The notes below the pieces were generated by a model. It saw only the letters and a list, made by a program, of their open reading frames with translations. It made no database searches and had not been told where the DNA came from. The translations under genes and the position numbers were made by a program. A stretch of 64,000 nt of DNA from Psococerastis gibbosa (taxonomy: Eukaryota > Arthropoda > Insecta > Psocodea > Psocidae). Shown here piece by piece: positions 13,701 to 23,408 of the stretch. Within the stretch, counting starts at the first letter, position 1; each line of letters begins with the position of its first letter. The stretch lies in assembly GCA_963971405.1 (NCBI GenBank), contig OZ020491.1, positions 26,592,855 through 26,656,854 of the forward strand. Reading direction: 5' to 3'.

Positions 13701-16351
13701 GAGGAGTTTGGATTCATACACACGGACAGTCACAATATATATATATTAAGATATATACAAACATATATATATATAACATTTTGAACGGAGGGTGGTTTTA
13801 GGCTCAGGGGGCCATGAAATGAAAAGTTGTGAAGAAATTTTCCGAAAGTCGAACATTGGTCGCCATCTCAATAGTTAGATGGGGGAACCATTGCCGTCAC
13901 CATTATGAGACCGGAGAGAGAATGTGAATTAGTGTGACTGTTATCTTAAAATATGGAAGGTATGACTGGTATTCTGTATGAATGTAGTTTACAAAATTAT
14001 ATTTCAATTAAACTATCGCTGATATGTACAATTAGGTGCAAGAGAGGGCCAGCATAGGTCCTAATCTCGCTGTATCTGCATAATTTTTTTTCAATAAGGA
14101 CTTTATTATTATTAATACAAGTGTGTAAAGAATCATTCATTCATATGTCAATAAATTCGTTTTCATTTCAATTCACTAAAAGTTTTGGGCCTCAAGCAAA
14201 CACACTTCAAAATTATCGTTAAAGAATACTGGATGGCAGTTATGAAACATAGCATGTCGGTGCCTTGCAATACTCCTTAGGCGCCCATTCCATTGACCGG
14301 CTAGGGCTATTTCCAAAAACGGTGACGTGGTAGCAGACATTCAAGACTTAGGTGGCGTTTCCACCGACCTCGCATTGCAGAATTGACGGAAATGTTTATT
14401 TTCCTCTATGCCATAGTTAAAATTGATCAATGATCATACAGTAAAATCACAAACAAACGAACTAAAATTAAAAAATGGCGTCATGGGATATGTTAAGTAC
14501 AAACATTTTAATAAAAACAAACATTTTAATAGATTTCTATAAAAAGAAAAATTCTAATTTCCGTCAATGTCATTTGCATTCTGCAATGCGAGGTCGGTGG
14601 AAACGCCACCTAAGTCTTGAATGTCTGCTACCACGTCACCGTTTTTGGAAATAGCCCTAGCCGGTCAATGGAAAGGGCACCTTACCAGACTTTTCAAGTT
14701 ATGACACAGATGAATACGTAACTAGACGGCCCACAACGTGCTTCTGCAGCCCTATTATGGCGATTTGGGATTAACATAATCCCGGGGTTTATTTTTTAAT
14801 ACCACATTAGTCAGGTGTCACGTTACGATGTTATAATATGCGCGGGTAATTCAAATTAATAAATTATTACAATACCAGAGAATGGTTGCATTGTTGAATA
14901 ATTAAAGTAAATACTAATAAACAGTAAAATGTACAACTAGAATTTTGGAATATAATAAGAATTTTAATTAATTGTCTACATCTAAGGGAGAAAAAATTGA
15001 AAACTCACCACAAATATAGCCGAGGAATAATTTATAAATTTGAATTTCACTTTGCACTCATTTGTTTAAAACAATGGAATAAACCCCGGTATTATGTTAA
15101 TAGCAAATCGCCATAATAGTGCTGCTGAGTAGTATTAGATTGTATGCAGTGTAGTAGTAGTGTTCGTCGGGTTAATAACGACTTAGGCCTCATTTGGGCC
15201 CATAGAGCGACCCCGACTTGACTGTCCTATGCCAGCCCATAGGACAGTGGACCTCTTGATTATAGTGGATTCCGAACCACTTGGGAAACACAGTGAAGTC
15301 ATTAATTAGTAGTAGTAGTAGTGTTCGTCGGGTTAATAACGACTTAGGCCTCATATTTGGGCCCATAGAGCGACTCCGACTTGACTGCCCTATGCCAGCC
15401 CATGGGACAGTGGACCTCCTGATTATAGTGGATTCCGAACCACTTAGGAAACACAGTGAAGTCACACGATTAGTTCGGAGGTGACCAGGACAAGTCCTAC
15501 CATGTTTCCCTACCGGCACTGTGCACACAACCAAGTTATCTGCAGCTTTGAACCTGCTCTGGTCCGCTGGATTCAACTTGGTATGGCGGCCGGTTAAACT
15601 GTATGCAGTGTAGGAGCAACTCTTTTACTTCGTGACCGGAACTTGAGAATGCGCTAGTGTCGCAGTATACTTAGCCAAAGGCATTTGTATCCCATTATTT
15701 CTTTATTTATTTACAGAATATGCCAACTCATCAGACAAGTAATGTCGCCTATTCTTTTCTTCTACTATTTACTGGTTGTACAGGAACTAATGTTACCTCT
15801 TCTAACATTTGTATCCGAAGTGAGTACCTATATACTTATAATTTGGGTTTGTCATAATATCATGTCCTAAGACGTCGGTTATGGTACAGGTAAGATAAGC
15901 AAAGCATTTTTCACTCGGCAATGCCTTCTTATGTCTCCAAAGGAACTAACAGACAGATAAAAGGCTTATATAGACCATAGGCTAAGTATGACCGTAAGCG
16001 GTGAAACGTAGCGGTAGGGGTGCAATGTCTAGGGAAACATTTCCAGGTTCAGGGTTCCAACATAAAAGAACCGGTCCAAGTTTACTCGAACACGCTTTCC
16101 AATTTATCAAAATTAGTAGATTGGGAACATGAGTAATTTCATGGTAAATAATTTTTCTATAGTTAAAATTCCGATATCTCGCGAGGGGGGGGGGGTGTCC
16201 ACCAGACGTCACTGGAGGTGAGGTAAATTCTAGATAGGTCAGACCAACACATTAACACACAGCAATACTGGCAGGGCACGTAATGTGTTTGAGCGTGAAT
16301 TTTCTATCATTTTTTTTTTTTTTTTTTTAACTACGCTGTCCAATAAAGACG

Positions 16352-16388
<37 letters not shown>

Positions 16389-19300
16389 TTGTACAAAACC
16401 GAATAGTTTTCTGGGAAAGCAACCTGTCCGATTTCGTTACTCAATTTAACACCTAAAACATACCTGAAGGTAGAAGAATTCATCGATAGAAAAGTTTCGC
16501 AGGAAAATGATTGTTTAGTCATTATTCATGAAAATTTAGTTATTTTTATTCTTTTACCCCCAGAAGCAAACTATCAACATTAATAGCAACTACAATGTAG
16601 TGAATTTAAAAGAAATCGTTGGAGCCGTTTTTGGGGAATAATTTTTTTAGACGAATGAGGAACCAGTAGAATCCGGGCTGATGGGCCGTGGTCGAAGTTC
16701 GACCACGACTGGTCGAAGTTCGACCACGGCCCATCAGCCCGGATTCTACTGGTTCCTCATTCGACTCCGGCCGTGAAAGCCTTTGCAGTTAAATTTTTTT
16801 AGACGTTTTTTTTTTGTTGAGTTTTTTGAGAATAAAGCCCCCCAAATTGAGTTGGCCCCAAATAAAAAAAATGATCCCGAGGTATGATTTTTGTGAACCT
16901 ACTTGGCCAATTTAATCAAAATCTACCGAGTAGTTTGCTCGGAAATCGACGCACAGACAGACAGAACGTCAGACAGACATTTCGTAAAAACCACTTTTTT
17001 GGGTTCCTTGAAATCCGTTGAAATCTCGGAATCGAAAATTTCGACCGTCACAATTCTTTCCTTTATACTACGTATAAATTGGAAAGCAAAAAGTAATTAG
17101 CTGCTTATGAAAAGCAAACAAACAATTCAACAGGCACGGCTGCCAAAGAATGCAGGCGCAGTAAGTCCTGCGCACTTAACCTTGGGTCCCTCGCAATCGA
17201 AATATATTGAATATGACTGTAGTGGGCTTATGGCTAGTGTAAGAGTTGGCTTAGTAACACACTGGAACAAAAACAAATTATCTATTTAATTATTTTGTAT
17301 GATTTCAGGATACAGAATGGGAACCTATTCAAAAAATGACAATAACGTCTAAAGGCTGCGTTGCATTGTTTTCGTTTTTCATTCTTTCACAACTGGGGGA
17401 CCATATGAAAGCACAGGTATTGTAATATTTGTTTTTGATTATCTTTTTGTTATTTTGGAACAATTCTTCTACTTATAGTCTTATAACAAGCTGCACGTAC
17501 CCATTAAAACAATCTCTCAGGCTACTATGTACGGGGTTAGTTTCAGAGGGCATGTAAAGCAGGCTGACTGGAGCCTGTCTAGTTAAGTATGGCTGGCATT
17601 TATAGATTTTCAATTTATACGTAGTATAAGGAAAGCTTTGTGATGGTCGAAATTTTCGATTCCGAGATTTCAACGGATTTACACGATTTGAGGTTCCAGG
17701 AACCCATAAAAGTGGTTTTTACGAAATGTCTGTAGCTCTGTCTGTCTGCTCATCGATTTCCGGCCAAACTACTCGGTGGATTTTAATGACATTTGGCATG
17801 CAGGTTCACAAAAATCATATCTCGGGACGATTTTTTTATTTTGGGCTAACTCAATTTGGGGGGGTTTTATCATCAAAAAGTTCCCAAAAAACGCCTAAAA
17901 AAATTATTTCTCAAAAACGGCTCCCACAATTTCTTTTAAATTCACAAATATTGTAGCCGTTATTGATCTTAATAAAATGCGCTTGCCCCTTGATAGTTTG
18001 CTTCTGGAAGTAAAAAAATAAATATATATATATATAAATAAAAATAAAAACAACTAAAATTTAATGAAAAATGACTAAACAATCATTTTCCTGCGAAACT
18101 TTTCTATCGATGATTTCTACCTTCAGGCATGTTGTATAGGTGTTAAATTAAATTGAGTAACGAAACCGGAAAGGTTGCTTTCTCAAAAACCCTTTTTTTT
18201 TTTTTTTTTTTAAATTATAGAAAATGCACGTTCAAAAGCATTGCGTGCGTATTACTGTGTGGTAATGTGCTGGTCTGACCTATCTAGGATTTACCTCACC
18301 TCCAGTGACGTCAGGTGGACACCCCCCCCCCCTCCCCTAGATATCATGAAGAGTATGTCTGGACATTATTTTTAAGTTTTTATTTGTCGTTGGTGCTCGG
18401 AATGCAAATTTCGCAATCTCATTTCACACCAGGATAATAGATTTAAAAAAATGGAACTCCTCATTTTCCCATTTTAGGAGCGAAGTCTACTCTCAGATGC
18501 GTATGACCAAAACCTAAACTTTAATGATAAAGACTCAATGAAAGCTTTCATTTTTATTAAAACACGGAATCAACATGAAACAACTATTTCTGCATTTGGT
18601 TTACGGCCTCTTTCATCACAGACTTTTGGAATCGTAAGTAAGGCGGGTATTCCACCGGCGATTTTACTACAAATTTGATTTTGTCATTGACGTTTGCTTT
18701 GTTTTAAAGAGAATATTATGTAGATACTTAACTTATCTATTATAAATTAAGTTATAATATGGTAGAGACTTATTAATGATGTCTGCTACCATATTATAAC
18801 TTAATTTATAATAGATAAGTTAAGTATCTACCTACATACTAGTCTCCTAAAAACAAAACAAACGTCAATGACAAAATCAAATTTGAAATAAAATTGCCCA
18901 GTGAAATAGCCGCCTAAATAGATAAATAATATGAAGAAATTATCGATTGTAAGTAATTAAAAGCTTAAATAAATTAGATTACTGATTAGAGGTGGGTCGT
19001 TCTTACTGGAGCCGTTCTTAAAAATGGTTCCTGAGGTAGGAACTAGTTGCAACCGCTCCCGAACTCACAAATATTAGGTTCTTTAGGAACGCAATGCAAA
19101 ATGGAGGTAGGTATAGGATACATGAAATGGTCACCGGTCGCTTCAGTAATGTTTTTTGTAGGAAAAAAATTTATACATACTGTATACATTAATTTACATA
19201 ATAATTAGTGAATCAAAATAGGTTAGCTGGTATAGAGTAGCCCATCGGGGCTAAAGTTCGCCTAATATAAAGACGTTTGTCATTCATTATTTCATTAATT

Positions 19301-19518
19301 CTCAACAGCGTGTCACACAGGACCAGAACGTTCCAAGTCCATACTTTTCTAATTTCGCGTCGACTGTACGGGTTCACTCACATCGCTTGCTCTATTTAAA
19401 TGGGAACTGTTCTTACTTTTAACTGTTTTCTTTACAGTTGGTGAAAGCAATGTTTTCAGTCTATTTGGCCATTGTACAAGTTAACGAAAGGAAGACTATG
19501 CATACATCGCCCCAGTAG
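4740..19518 (+). CDS. Insect odorant receptor (7tm_6), eight exons
   Basis: Seven-transmembrane ligand-gated channel subunit for odour detection in sensory neurons, expected to pair with Orco. Exons inferred by eye: 4740-5042, 6058-6220, 8725-8760, 9338-9620, 15717-15819, 17309-17416, 18478-18633, 19438-19518. All junction phases agree and the sum is 1233 nt (410 aa), a normal receptor length. Family features: WAPFD..DPTYNLILIVYQ in exon 4, KWIKYHQRALR joined to ICQLIRQVMSPILFF across exons 4-5, and the C-terminal FGLRPLSSQTFGI joined to LVKAMFSVYLAIV across exons 7-8. Most acceptors are good (TTTGCAG, TTTACAG, TTTTAG). Weakest parts are the 36-nt exon 3 (donor GTGACG) and exon 2. An in-frame ATG at 4668 would add 24 aa. 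Introns are full of transposons. Family assignment is strong; the fine model needs transcripts. Confidence 0.82.
5308..5448. repeat. GGCGG hairpin MITE (H1)
   Basis: A 141-bp hairpin with ends GGCGGGGTTTCC and GGAAACCTCGCC. The arms carry ACGTCAATGGTCAATGAGAA in inverted copies and a degenerate GACGTGGTAG core. Lies in odorant receptor intron 1. Confidence 0.8.
5550..5762 (+). repeat. tRNA-derived SINE (family 1)
   Basis: The head resembles a tRNA with an A-box-like GTAGAGCAGTGGTA and a B box GGTTCGAGTCC. The body is GCACGTAAAGCAGGCGGTC and CCTAACTCCGCTAGGTTGGC, and the tail is repeated TATTTATTTA. The head does not fold as an intact tRNA, so it is not called a tRNA gene. Confidence 0.72.
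6257..6655. repeat. MITE, TTAAGAGTG…CACTCTTAA family, copy 1
   Basis: Ends carry AGTGAATAGCCC…GGAAATTGGCAGCCCGAAAT and a mirrored poor copy. The interior holds GTTGTAGAAGACTACTTCATGC inverted with a second copy near 6530. It shares its right boundary with the next copy at 6648. Confidence 0.7.
6648..7027. repeat. MITE, same family, copy 2 (tandem with copy 1)
   Basis: Begins TTAAGAGTGTACAGCCCGTT and ends with the inverse …GGGCTGTACACTCTTAA. Internal inverted blocks AGTTGTAGAAGACTACTTCATG occur on both sides. Related copies are at 59451-59971 and 63013-63362. Confidence 0.8.
7330..7475 (-). repeat. Dispersed repeat (GACCACAACATCAACAC family)
   Basis: The reverse complement matches sequences at 9975-10105 and 34045-34175, including the blocks GTGTTCCAAATTTCGAACCAC, GAACTTTTA and CAAATCAACGATTTCAAGAT. 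Unclassified, non-coding. Confidence 0.65.
7577..7838. repeat. Near-perfect palindromic MITE (CTGCAGCCTGATC family)
   Basis: A roughly 262-bp palindrome from CTGCAGCCTGATCGAGGCGA to CGCCCCGATCAGGCTGCAG, with centre near 7707. Internal arms hold TGTAAACAAGATAATTGTAT and its inverse. A shorter copy is at 39724-39879, and diverged relatives are at 14742-15123 and 62360-62876. Confidence 0.85.
8145..8290. repeat. Tandem duplication, about 70 bp x 2
   Basis: The block TCCAGTATTCTCTGGACAA, then GGAGCATATATT, recurs as TCCAGTATCCCCTGGACAA, then CGAGCATATATT. A similar phrase (GGACAAGGTGCATATATT) occurs near 58480. Followed by a short AAT microsatellite. Confidence 0.55.
8874..9424 (+). repeat. 92-bp tandem array, six copies, covering the start of receptor exon 4
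   Basis: GCAGGATTATCTAAAAC starts at 8874, 8966, 9058, 9150, 9242 and 9334, exactly 92 bp apart. Each unit contains a TTTGCAG splice acceptor and the first coding stretch of odorant receptor exon 4. Only the last copy runs into the rest of the exon. Because 92 is not divisible by 3, reading through from an upstream copy hits a stop (CATTAG) in the next unit. Confidence 0.95.
9975..10105 (+). repeat. Dispersed repeat (GACCACAACATCAACAC family), copy 2
   Basis: Plus-orientation match to 34045-34175 and inverse match to 7330-7475. Lies in receptor intron 4. Confidence 0.6.
10120..13013. mobile_element. Foldback-type element with about 0.65-kb inverted arms
   Basis: The left arm 10120-10764 (CCAGGGTAGATAAT… to …TAGTCCGGTCAATTTA) is the inverse of the right arm 12342-13013 (TAAATTGACCGGACTA… to …GGGATCTACCCTGGGCT). 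Shared blocks include ACCAATTGGAAATGGAAAG, ATTTTGAGGTTATGTG and TTTTCACGTGAAAA. The interior (10765-12341) is about 1.6 kb, with a more GC-rich segment at about 11760-12060. No transposase is recognisable. Lies in odorant receptor intron 4. Confidence 0.85.
13020..13900 (+). repeat. Dispersed repeat (GGACTTTCAGTCAAATTT family)
   Basis: Shares long blocks with 34190-34590 (GACTTTCAGTCAAATTTTA, TCGATCAAGACATTTGTAT, GGCTCAGGGGGYCATGAAAT) and, in reverse, with about 39150-39300. Contains a 77-bp tandem duplication at about 13409-13563 (CACCAAYTGTCGGGATAAAC). Non-coding. Confidence 0.7.
14020..14115 (-). repeat. Retroposon tail-like repeat
   Basis: The inverse of 39425-39535: AATAAGTCCTTATT-like sequence, GATACAGCGAGATTAGG, GGCCCTCTCTTRCACCTAA, TTGTACATATC. 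It is probably the 3' end of a SINE or LINE. Confidence 0.5.
14280..14681. repeat. Composite hairpin MITE (A1)
   Basis: Outer ends GGCGCCCATTCC…GGAAAGGGCACC are flanked by TTA on both sides. An outer arm (GACGTGGTAGCAGACATTC) leads to CTTA, then an inner hairpin with ends GGTGGCGTTTCCACC…GGTGGAAACGCCACC, then TAAG. Three further copies share this nested structure at 25594, 49882 and 51101. Confidence 0.9.
14742..15123. repeat. CTGCAGCC-ended MITE, diverged copy
   Basis: Ends CTGCAGCCCTATTATGGCGA and TCGCCATAATAGTGCTGCTG are inverted. Internal blocks TAACATAATCCCGGGGTTTA and TAAACCCCGGTATTATGTTA mirror each other. Confidence 0.75.
15156..15590. repeat. Dispersed repeat with internal 150-bp tandem duplication
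   Basis: GTGTTCGTCGGGTTAATAAC, then the CCCATAGAGCGA and CAGTGGACCTC blocks, occurs twice (about 15160-15303 and 15322-15462). The right part (TTCGGAGGTGACCAGGAC … GGATTCAACTTGGTATGG) matches, in reverse or diverged form, 26040-26430, 43345-43400 and 46780-47040. Confidence 0.75.
16185..18336. repeat. Large inverted repeat flanking receptor exon 6
   Basis: The left arm, about 16185-17088, and right arm, about 17604-18336, are diverged inverted copies. Shared blocks include GTGTCCACCAGACGTCACTGG with its inverse near 18305-18325, TCGGAATCGAAAATTTCGACC with its inverse near 17645-17665, and an ATTTCGTAAAAACCACTTTT block. The left arm carries an extra insert at about 16670-16790 with its own GGTCGAAGTTCGACCAC palindromes. 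The loop contains odorant receptor exon 6 (17309-17416). A partial third copy lies at about 36450-36960. Confidence 0.8.
16354..16387. repeat. ATT microsatellite
   Basis: About eleven ATT units within the left arm of the large inverted repeat. Confidence 0.9.
18642..18914. repeat. GGCGG hairpin MITE (H2) at a receptor splice donor
   Basis: Ends GGCGGGTATTCCACCGGCGA and the degenerate inverse …AGTGAAATAGCCGCC, with TAA on both flanks. Arms carry ATTTGATTTTGTCATTGACG in inverted copies, and the loop holds ATGATGTCTGCTACCA. It begins 8 nt after the end of odorant receptor exon 7. Confidence 0.85.
18984..19100 (+). repeat. Possible hAT-type element end
   Basis: AGAGGTGGGTCGTTCTTACT, then GTTCCTGAGGTAGGAACT, resembles the AGAGGTGGGT…GAACGGTTCC ends of some hAT elements. 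No matching opposite end or transposase was found. Confidence 0.3.
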
Positions 19519-19836
19519 AAATAAATAAACAAATGATACAATGTACTAGTAATAATAATTTACAGCACTGCAACAGGTATGGTTCCAATTGGAGAGTACC
19601 CATATAGTCTTTGATCCAACTTCGATCATTACGAATTATTATTTGTTTTGAGCAATTGAGCTTTCGATTTCTGGACGGATGGTCGCAGCCGCCCATAGCA
19701 TTTACCAAAATGTACTATAATACAATATTAACTTACTCAACGTAACGTAGCCCTAAGCCTTCATTAAATTGAAAAATTATACAAATTATAATTAATTATA
19801 ATTTGGACCAAGAAAATAACACCCAGACCTCCATAA

Positions 19837-20221
19837 GGCGGGTATTCCACTGGTCAATTTTACTTCAAATTTAATTTGAGATTTTTGTTATACTCTATGA
19901 CATTCCCCATTTTAATTTCCTCGTGTTAAAATTGATCAATGATCATAGAGTTAAATCACGCGTTGCAAACAATAAAAAATTAAAATGAAACAATGGCGTC
20001 GTCTAGAGATGATAAATAATTTAAATTAATTACTTGAGAACGAACGATTTATTTCGTAGTTTAAACCATATAACTTACACATTTGGAAAAAAATTGATAA
20101 CGAAAATGATCAAATGTTGAAAACAAGAGGAATGGGGTGTAAAAATAAATAATGCAACATTTAAGATTTTCTGTCAATGACAAAATCAAATTTGAAGAAA
20201 AATTGACCAGAGGAAGCTGCT
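19837..20221. repeat. GGCGG hairpin MITE (H3)
   Basis: Starts GGCGGGTATTCCACTGGTCA and ends with the degenerate inverse TTGACCAGAGGAAGCTGC, flanked by TAA on both sides. Inner blocks AATTTGATTTTGTCATTGAC-like and TTGATCAATGATCATAGAGT are shared with composite copies. It lies between the receptor terminal exon and the second GH43 gene. Confidence 0.75.
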
Positions 20222-20422
20222 AACTACTACACGTTACATCATTTAGGAATTAGATTTTATGCTGGAAGATTTATTGTCGATGGTTTCAGAGCGAATGTAG
20301 TCCTGAATTTTCCAACTCATTTTACATTTGACGGGTAAGTTCGCAAAGGTAAACAAAAGATCAAACAATGAAGTGACATAATAAAAAAAATTATATAATA
20401 TTATTTTTACTTATACAAACAA

Positions 20423-21346
20423 CTAAATTACAATATTGAGGGGCCAGTCATCTTCACCCCATTCAACTTGAGATGTAAACATCAGTCTATAACTGTCACC
20501 ACAGACCTGGCCAGCCCTCCAGCCGTGGTAGATAAAAACCAACCCATTTCCATCAGGACCTGGAACAATGCTTCCATGTCCAGGACCCTTAAACTTATCA
20601 GTCGAAACCAAAATTGGATCAGGTTTCTTCTCGAACGGCCCAATAGGGGACACTTTACTTCTGGCAACACCCACGACGTACTGTTCACTGCAGAAATTGT
20701 TGCCAGAGTAGAAAAGATAGTGCCAGCCGTTTCGCTCAACCTGCCACGGGCCTTCGACAGTGGTGCCTTCCCAGTCAATGTCGTTCCTCATGATCTCCTT
20801 GATGGTGTCGTCTTTGAAGCTTAAGCCGTCGTCGGTGAGATTGCGCGCCCACAGGGAGAGATGTCCACGCCAGACAAGGATGAGGCTCCCGTTATCGCGT
20901 ACAAGAGTGGCATCCAGAACATCACCAGTGATGTCAGAGACGAGAGGCCTGTCTAAAGCCTTGTACGGACCCTCAACATTTTTGGCAGTAGCAACTCCAA
21001 TGCTGAGAAGATTAGTTACAACGTCTCTAGTAGTGAAATACGCACGGTATTCATCGCCGATTTTGTGCAGCTCAGGAGCCCAGAATTCATAGTTAGTCTT
21101 GGAATAAACGGGGAAATTGCTTTGGTTGAAGATGTACGAGACGAGCTTCCAATTTTGAAGGTCAGTCGAACTATGAATGGGATACTTCTCACCTTTATCG
21201 TTATTGGTGGTGGTAGCAGCGTAGTAAACTCCATCGACAATGATAACACCAGGGTCAGGATAGTCACCTCCGTCCAAAACAGGGTTTTGCCATACTTTGC
21301 CACTAGCCAGCGCTAGGAGCGCGACAAAAATAAAGGACCTCAACAT
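20423..21346 (-). CDS. Secreted GH43 glycoside hydrolase, copy 2 (intronless)
   Basis: A 307-aa secreted GH43 enzyme. The signal peptide is about residues 1-16, before KVWQNP. Catalytic positions are Asp31 in DYPDPG, Asp145 in LDATLV and Glu198 in TVEGPW. FWAPELH, YFTTRD and GPGHGSIV are conserved. One continuous frame. Closest in layout to copy 1, sharing VLDG.DYPDPGVI, NLTDDGLSFKDD and the GHGS variant where the other copies have GHCS, so these two look like one subgroup. A TATAAA box at 21382-21387 lies about 36 bp upstream of the ATG. It starts about 0.9 kb beyond the end of the odorant receptor, in convergent orientation. The substrate is inferred from family only (arabinan or xylan side chains). 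Confidence 0.93.
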   Translation of the reverse strand: MLRSFIFVALLALASGKVWQNPVLDGGDYPDPGVIIVDGVYYAATTTNNDKGEKYPIHSSTDLQNWKLVSYIFNQSNFPVYSKTNYEFWAPELHKIGDEYRAYFTTRDVVTNLLSIGVATAKNVEGPYKALDRPLVSDITGDVLDATLVRDNGSLILVWRGHLSLWARNLTDDGLSFKDDTIKEIMRNDIDWEGTTVEGPWQVERNGWHYLFYSGNNFCSEQYVVGVARSKVSPIGPFEKKPDPILVSTDKFKGPGHGSIVPGPDGNGLVFIYHGWRAGQVCGDSYRLMFTSQVEWGEDDWPLNIVI

Positions 21347-21381
21347 ACTACCGGTTTGAGGGCTTGGTCTCCGTAATTTCC

Positions 21382-21387
21382 TTTATA
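21382..21387 (-). promoter_or_regulatory. TATA box of GH43 copy 2
   Basis: The minus strand reads TATAAA about 36 bp upstream of the start codon. Confidence 0.55.
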
Positions 21388-21726
21388 TCCCATAAAAACA
21401 ATAGCCTTATGAAATCCAACTTGATAAGATAAATCAGAGTAAGTGTTTTTGTTATCGGGTGTGTAATTAATTGGTAACTACATAAGTGGGTGACAATGTT
21501 TAAGTGTTGAAATAATCAATACTTTTTTTATTCTACTGTAAGTCAAGGTTTTATGGGAGCATTATTACTAGGCGAAATCTCAAGTGCCTGGTTGAACTTA
21601 GTCACTTATGCCTAGAGACTATCTTTAAGAGGAAAGAAACCATAGTAGAAACCGTAATGGTGGCATGACAGCTAGTAAGTTAAGATCTTATTTAATAACA
21701 ATGAATGACAAACGATTTGATAGAAA

Positions 21727-23030
21727 TTACTCCATATATGGCCAACCGTCAGGACCCCAAAGAACAGTAGCGGCCATCATAACCCTCTGTGGCCCACAAA
21801 CTTGCCCAACTACCCAAGCGTGGTAAACCATAACGTCGGTAGCACCATCCAGATCTTTCGTAATACTGCAATGTCCAGGGCCCTTGAAGTCATTATTAAG
21901 AGTAAGAATCGGATCACCCCGCTTTTCATACGGTCCCAAAGGATTTCTGCTCCTGGCAACCCCAACAGAGTAGTTCTCACTGCAGAAGGTGTTGCCAGAG
22001 TAGAACATGTAGAAGTAGCCATCGTCTCGCTTAACCACCCAAGGTCCTTCAACCACGACATCCTCCCACGGCAAATCCTCGCGCATGACTCGGACAACTT
22101 CACCAGTTTCAAGGCGAAGACCGTCCTGGGACAGTTTGGCTCCAAACATCCAGGAGAACCCGTGCCAGATGAGGTAGAGCTGCCCATTATCGTTGATTAT
22201 GGTGCCGTCAATGAAGTCTTCCTCAATAGAGGTGTCCAAGACAACGGGGACGGGTTCAGCTCGGTACGGCCCGAGAGGCTGGTCGGATGTGGCGACCGCG
22301 ATACCAAGCTTGTTTGTAACTCGGTCGCGGGTGGTAAAATAGATGTGAAACCTAGTGACAAATTGAAAATATTGGAAATGACTTACAGTTTGAACCATAG
22401 GGACGATGAAACTCAATGAAATTGGCAAGTTAAAAATTACTGGTGGAGAATCCTTATTATTATCTTTGTGTTATGTATGGTTTACAGGTGCCTACAGCCG
22501 GGTTTATATAACTGGACAATCAAGAAAATATGGAATTAATATATGCTCAGACAGTCAAACCTAGTTAGTTAGTGGAACTACAGATGCAATAGCGTTGCAT
22601 GCAGTGTACCATTGTATGATTTTTAAAATCCAATTACTACTAGTTAAGTAGGAGCTGCAGTGGGCGTTTGACGTCATTATGCTACTTTTATTGGTAAGTT
22701 TTGTAAGTATAAGCACCTGTTATTGACGATGTGGAGTTCAGGAGCCCAAAATTCTGAATCAGTGGACGAAAACGGCGGTATATTCGACGGGTCAAAGACA
22801 TAGCCAGCTGGAGTCCAGTTTTGCAAGTCCTGCGAGTAATACAGCTTGTTCTTATTGGGTAATGTGTCCCATGACGTGGTAACAACGTAGTATGTACCTT
22901 GGTAAAATAGTACACCAGGATCTGGATTGTCAACGTTAGGAATGACAGGATTTGAAAATTGTCGAGCTTTCACCCCGACAGCGAAAATCAAGGCAAATAA
23001 GGCAAGATGAAACATTGCCTCATTAAACAT
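21727..23030 (-). CDS. Secreted GH43 glycoside hydrolase, copy 3 (two exons)
   Basis: Exon 1 is 23015-22717 (or from the in-frame ATG at 23030) and exon 2 is 22351-21727, joined across a 365-bp GT-AG intron in phase 2 (AG|G gives Arg100). From 23015 the coding length is 299 + 625 = 924 nt, 307 aa, identical to copies 1, 2, 4 and 5. Signal peptide residues 1-17, then RQFSNP. Catalytic motifs are DNPDPG (Asp32), FIDGTII (Asp about 148) and VVEGPW (Glu about 201), plus GPGHCSIT. A minus-strand TATA box at 23066-23072 makes 23030 or 23015 the start and rules out the more distal ATG at 23114. Belongs to the intron-bearing subgroup with copies 4 and 5. Extracellular polysaccharide digestion is inferred. 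Confidence 0.92.
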
Positions 23031-23065
23031 TTGCCCACTACCGATAGGTGGGATGGAAAGAGGAA

Positions 23066-23072
23066 TTATATA
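23066..23072 (-). promoter_or_regulatory. TATA box of GH43 copy 3
   Basis: The minus strand reads TATATAA. A transcription start 25-30 bp downstream would fall near 23040, just before the ATG at 23030. Confidence 0.55.
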
Positions 23073-23408
23073 AGAATAGGTCAATATTGTTAAAAGATGA
23101 AGAAGATAAAGCAATCAAGAGGTGTTGAAAGCAACCAAAGATAACAATAATCGAGTCGAACAACAACTGGCCTATTGCGTAATTTATCAGCAGGTAGTTT
23201 CGGAAATATCATCGGAAATCGAGGACGGTAAGTAAAACATATTTAAAGTTTATATTACTTCGATCAGCTTCTTATTCTACCCTTCCCACCATAAGACATT
23301 AGTATACTTAACTTTGGCACAACTGCACATTTTACAGTAATACCGCGAACATGTCCTACTGAGAAATGAGGTAGTTCTGGACAAAGTTGAAAAGATTTAA
23401 AAAAAAAA

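Noticed and set aside
15190..15576. A 128-aa protein with two internal repeats
   Set aside because: The repetition follows a 150-bp DNA tandem duplication within a dispersed repeat seen elsewhere in the window without an open frame.
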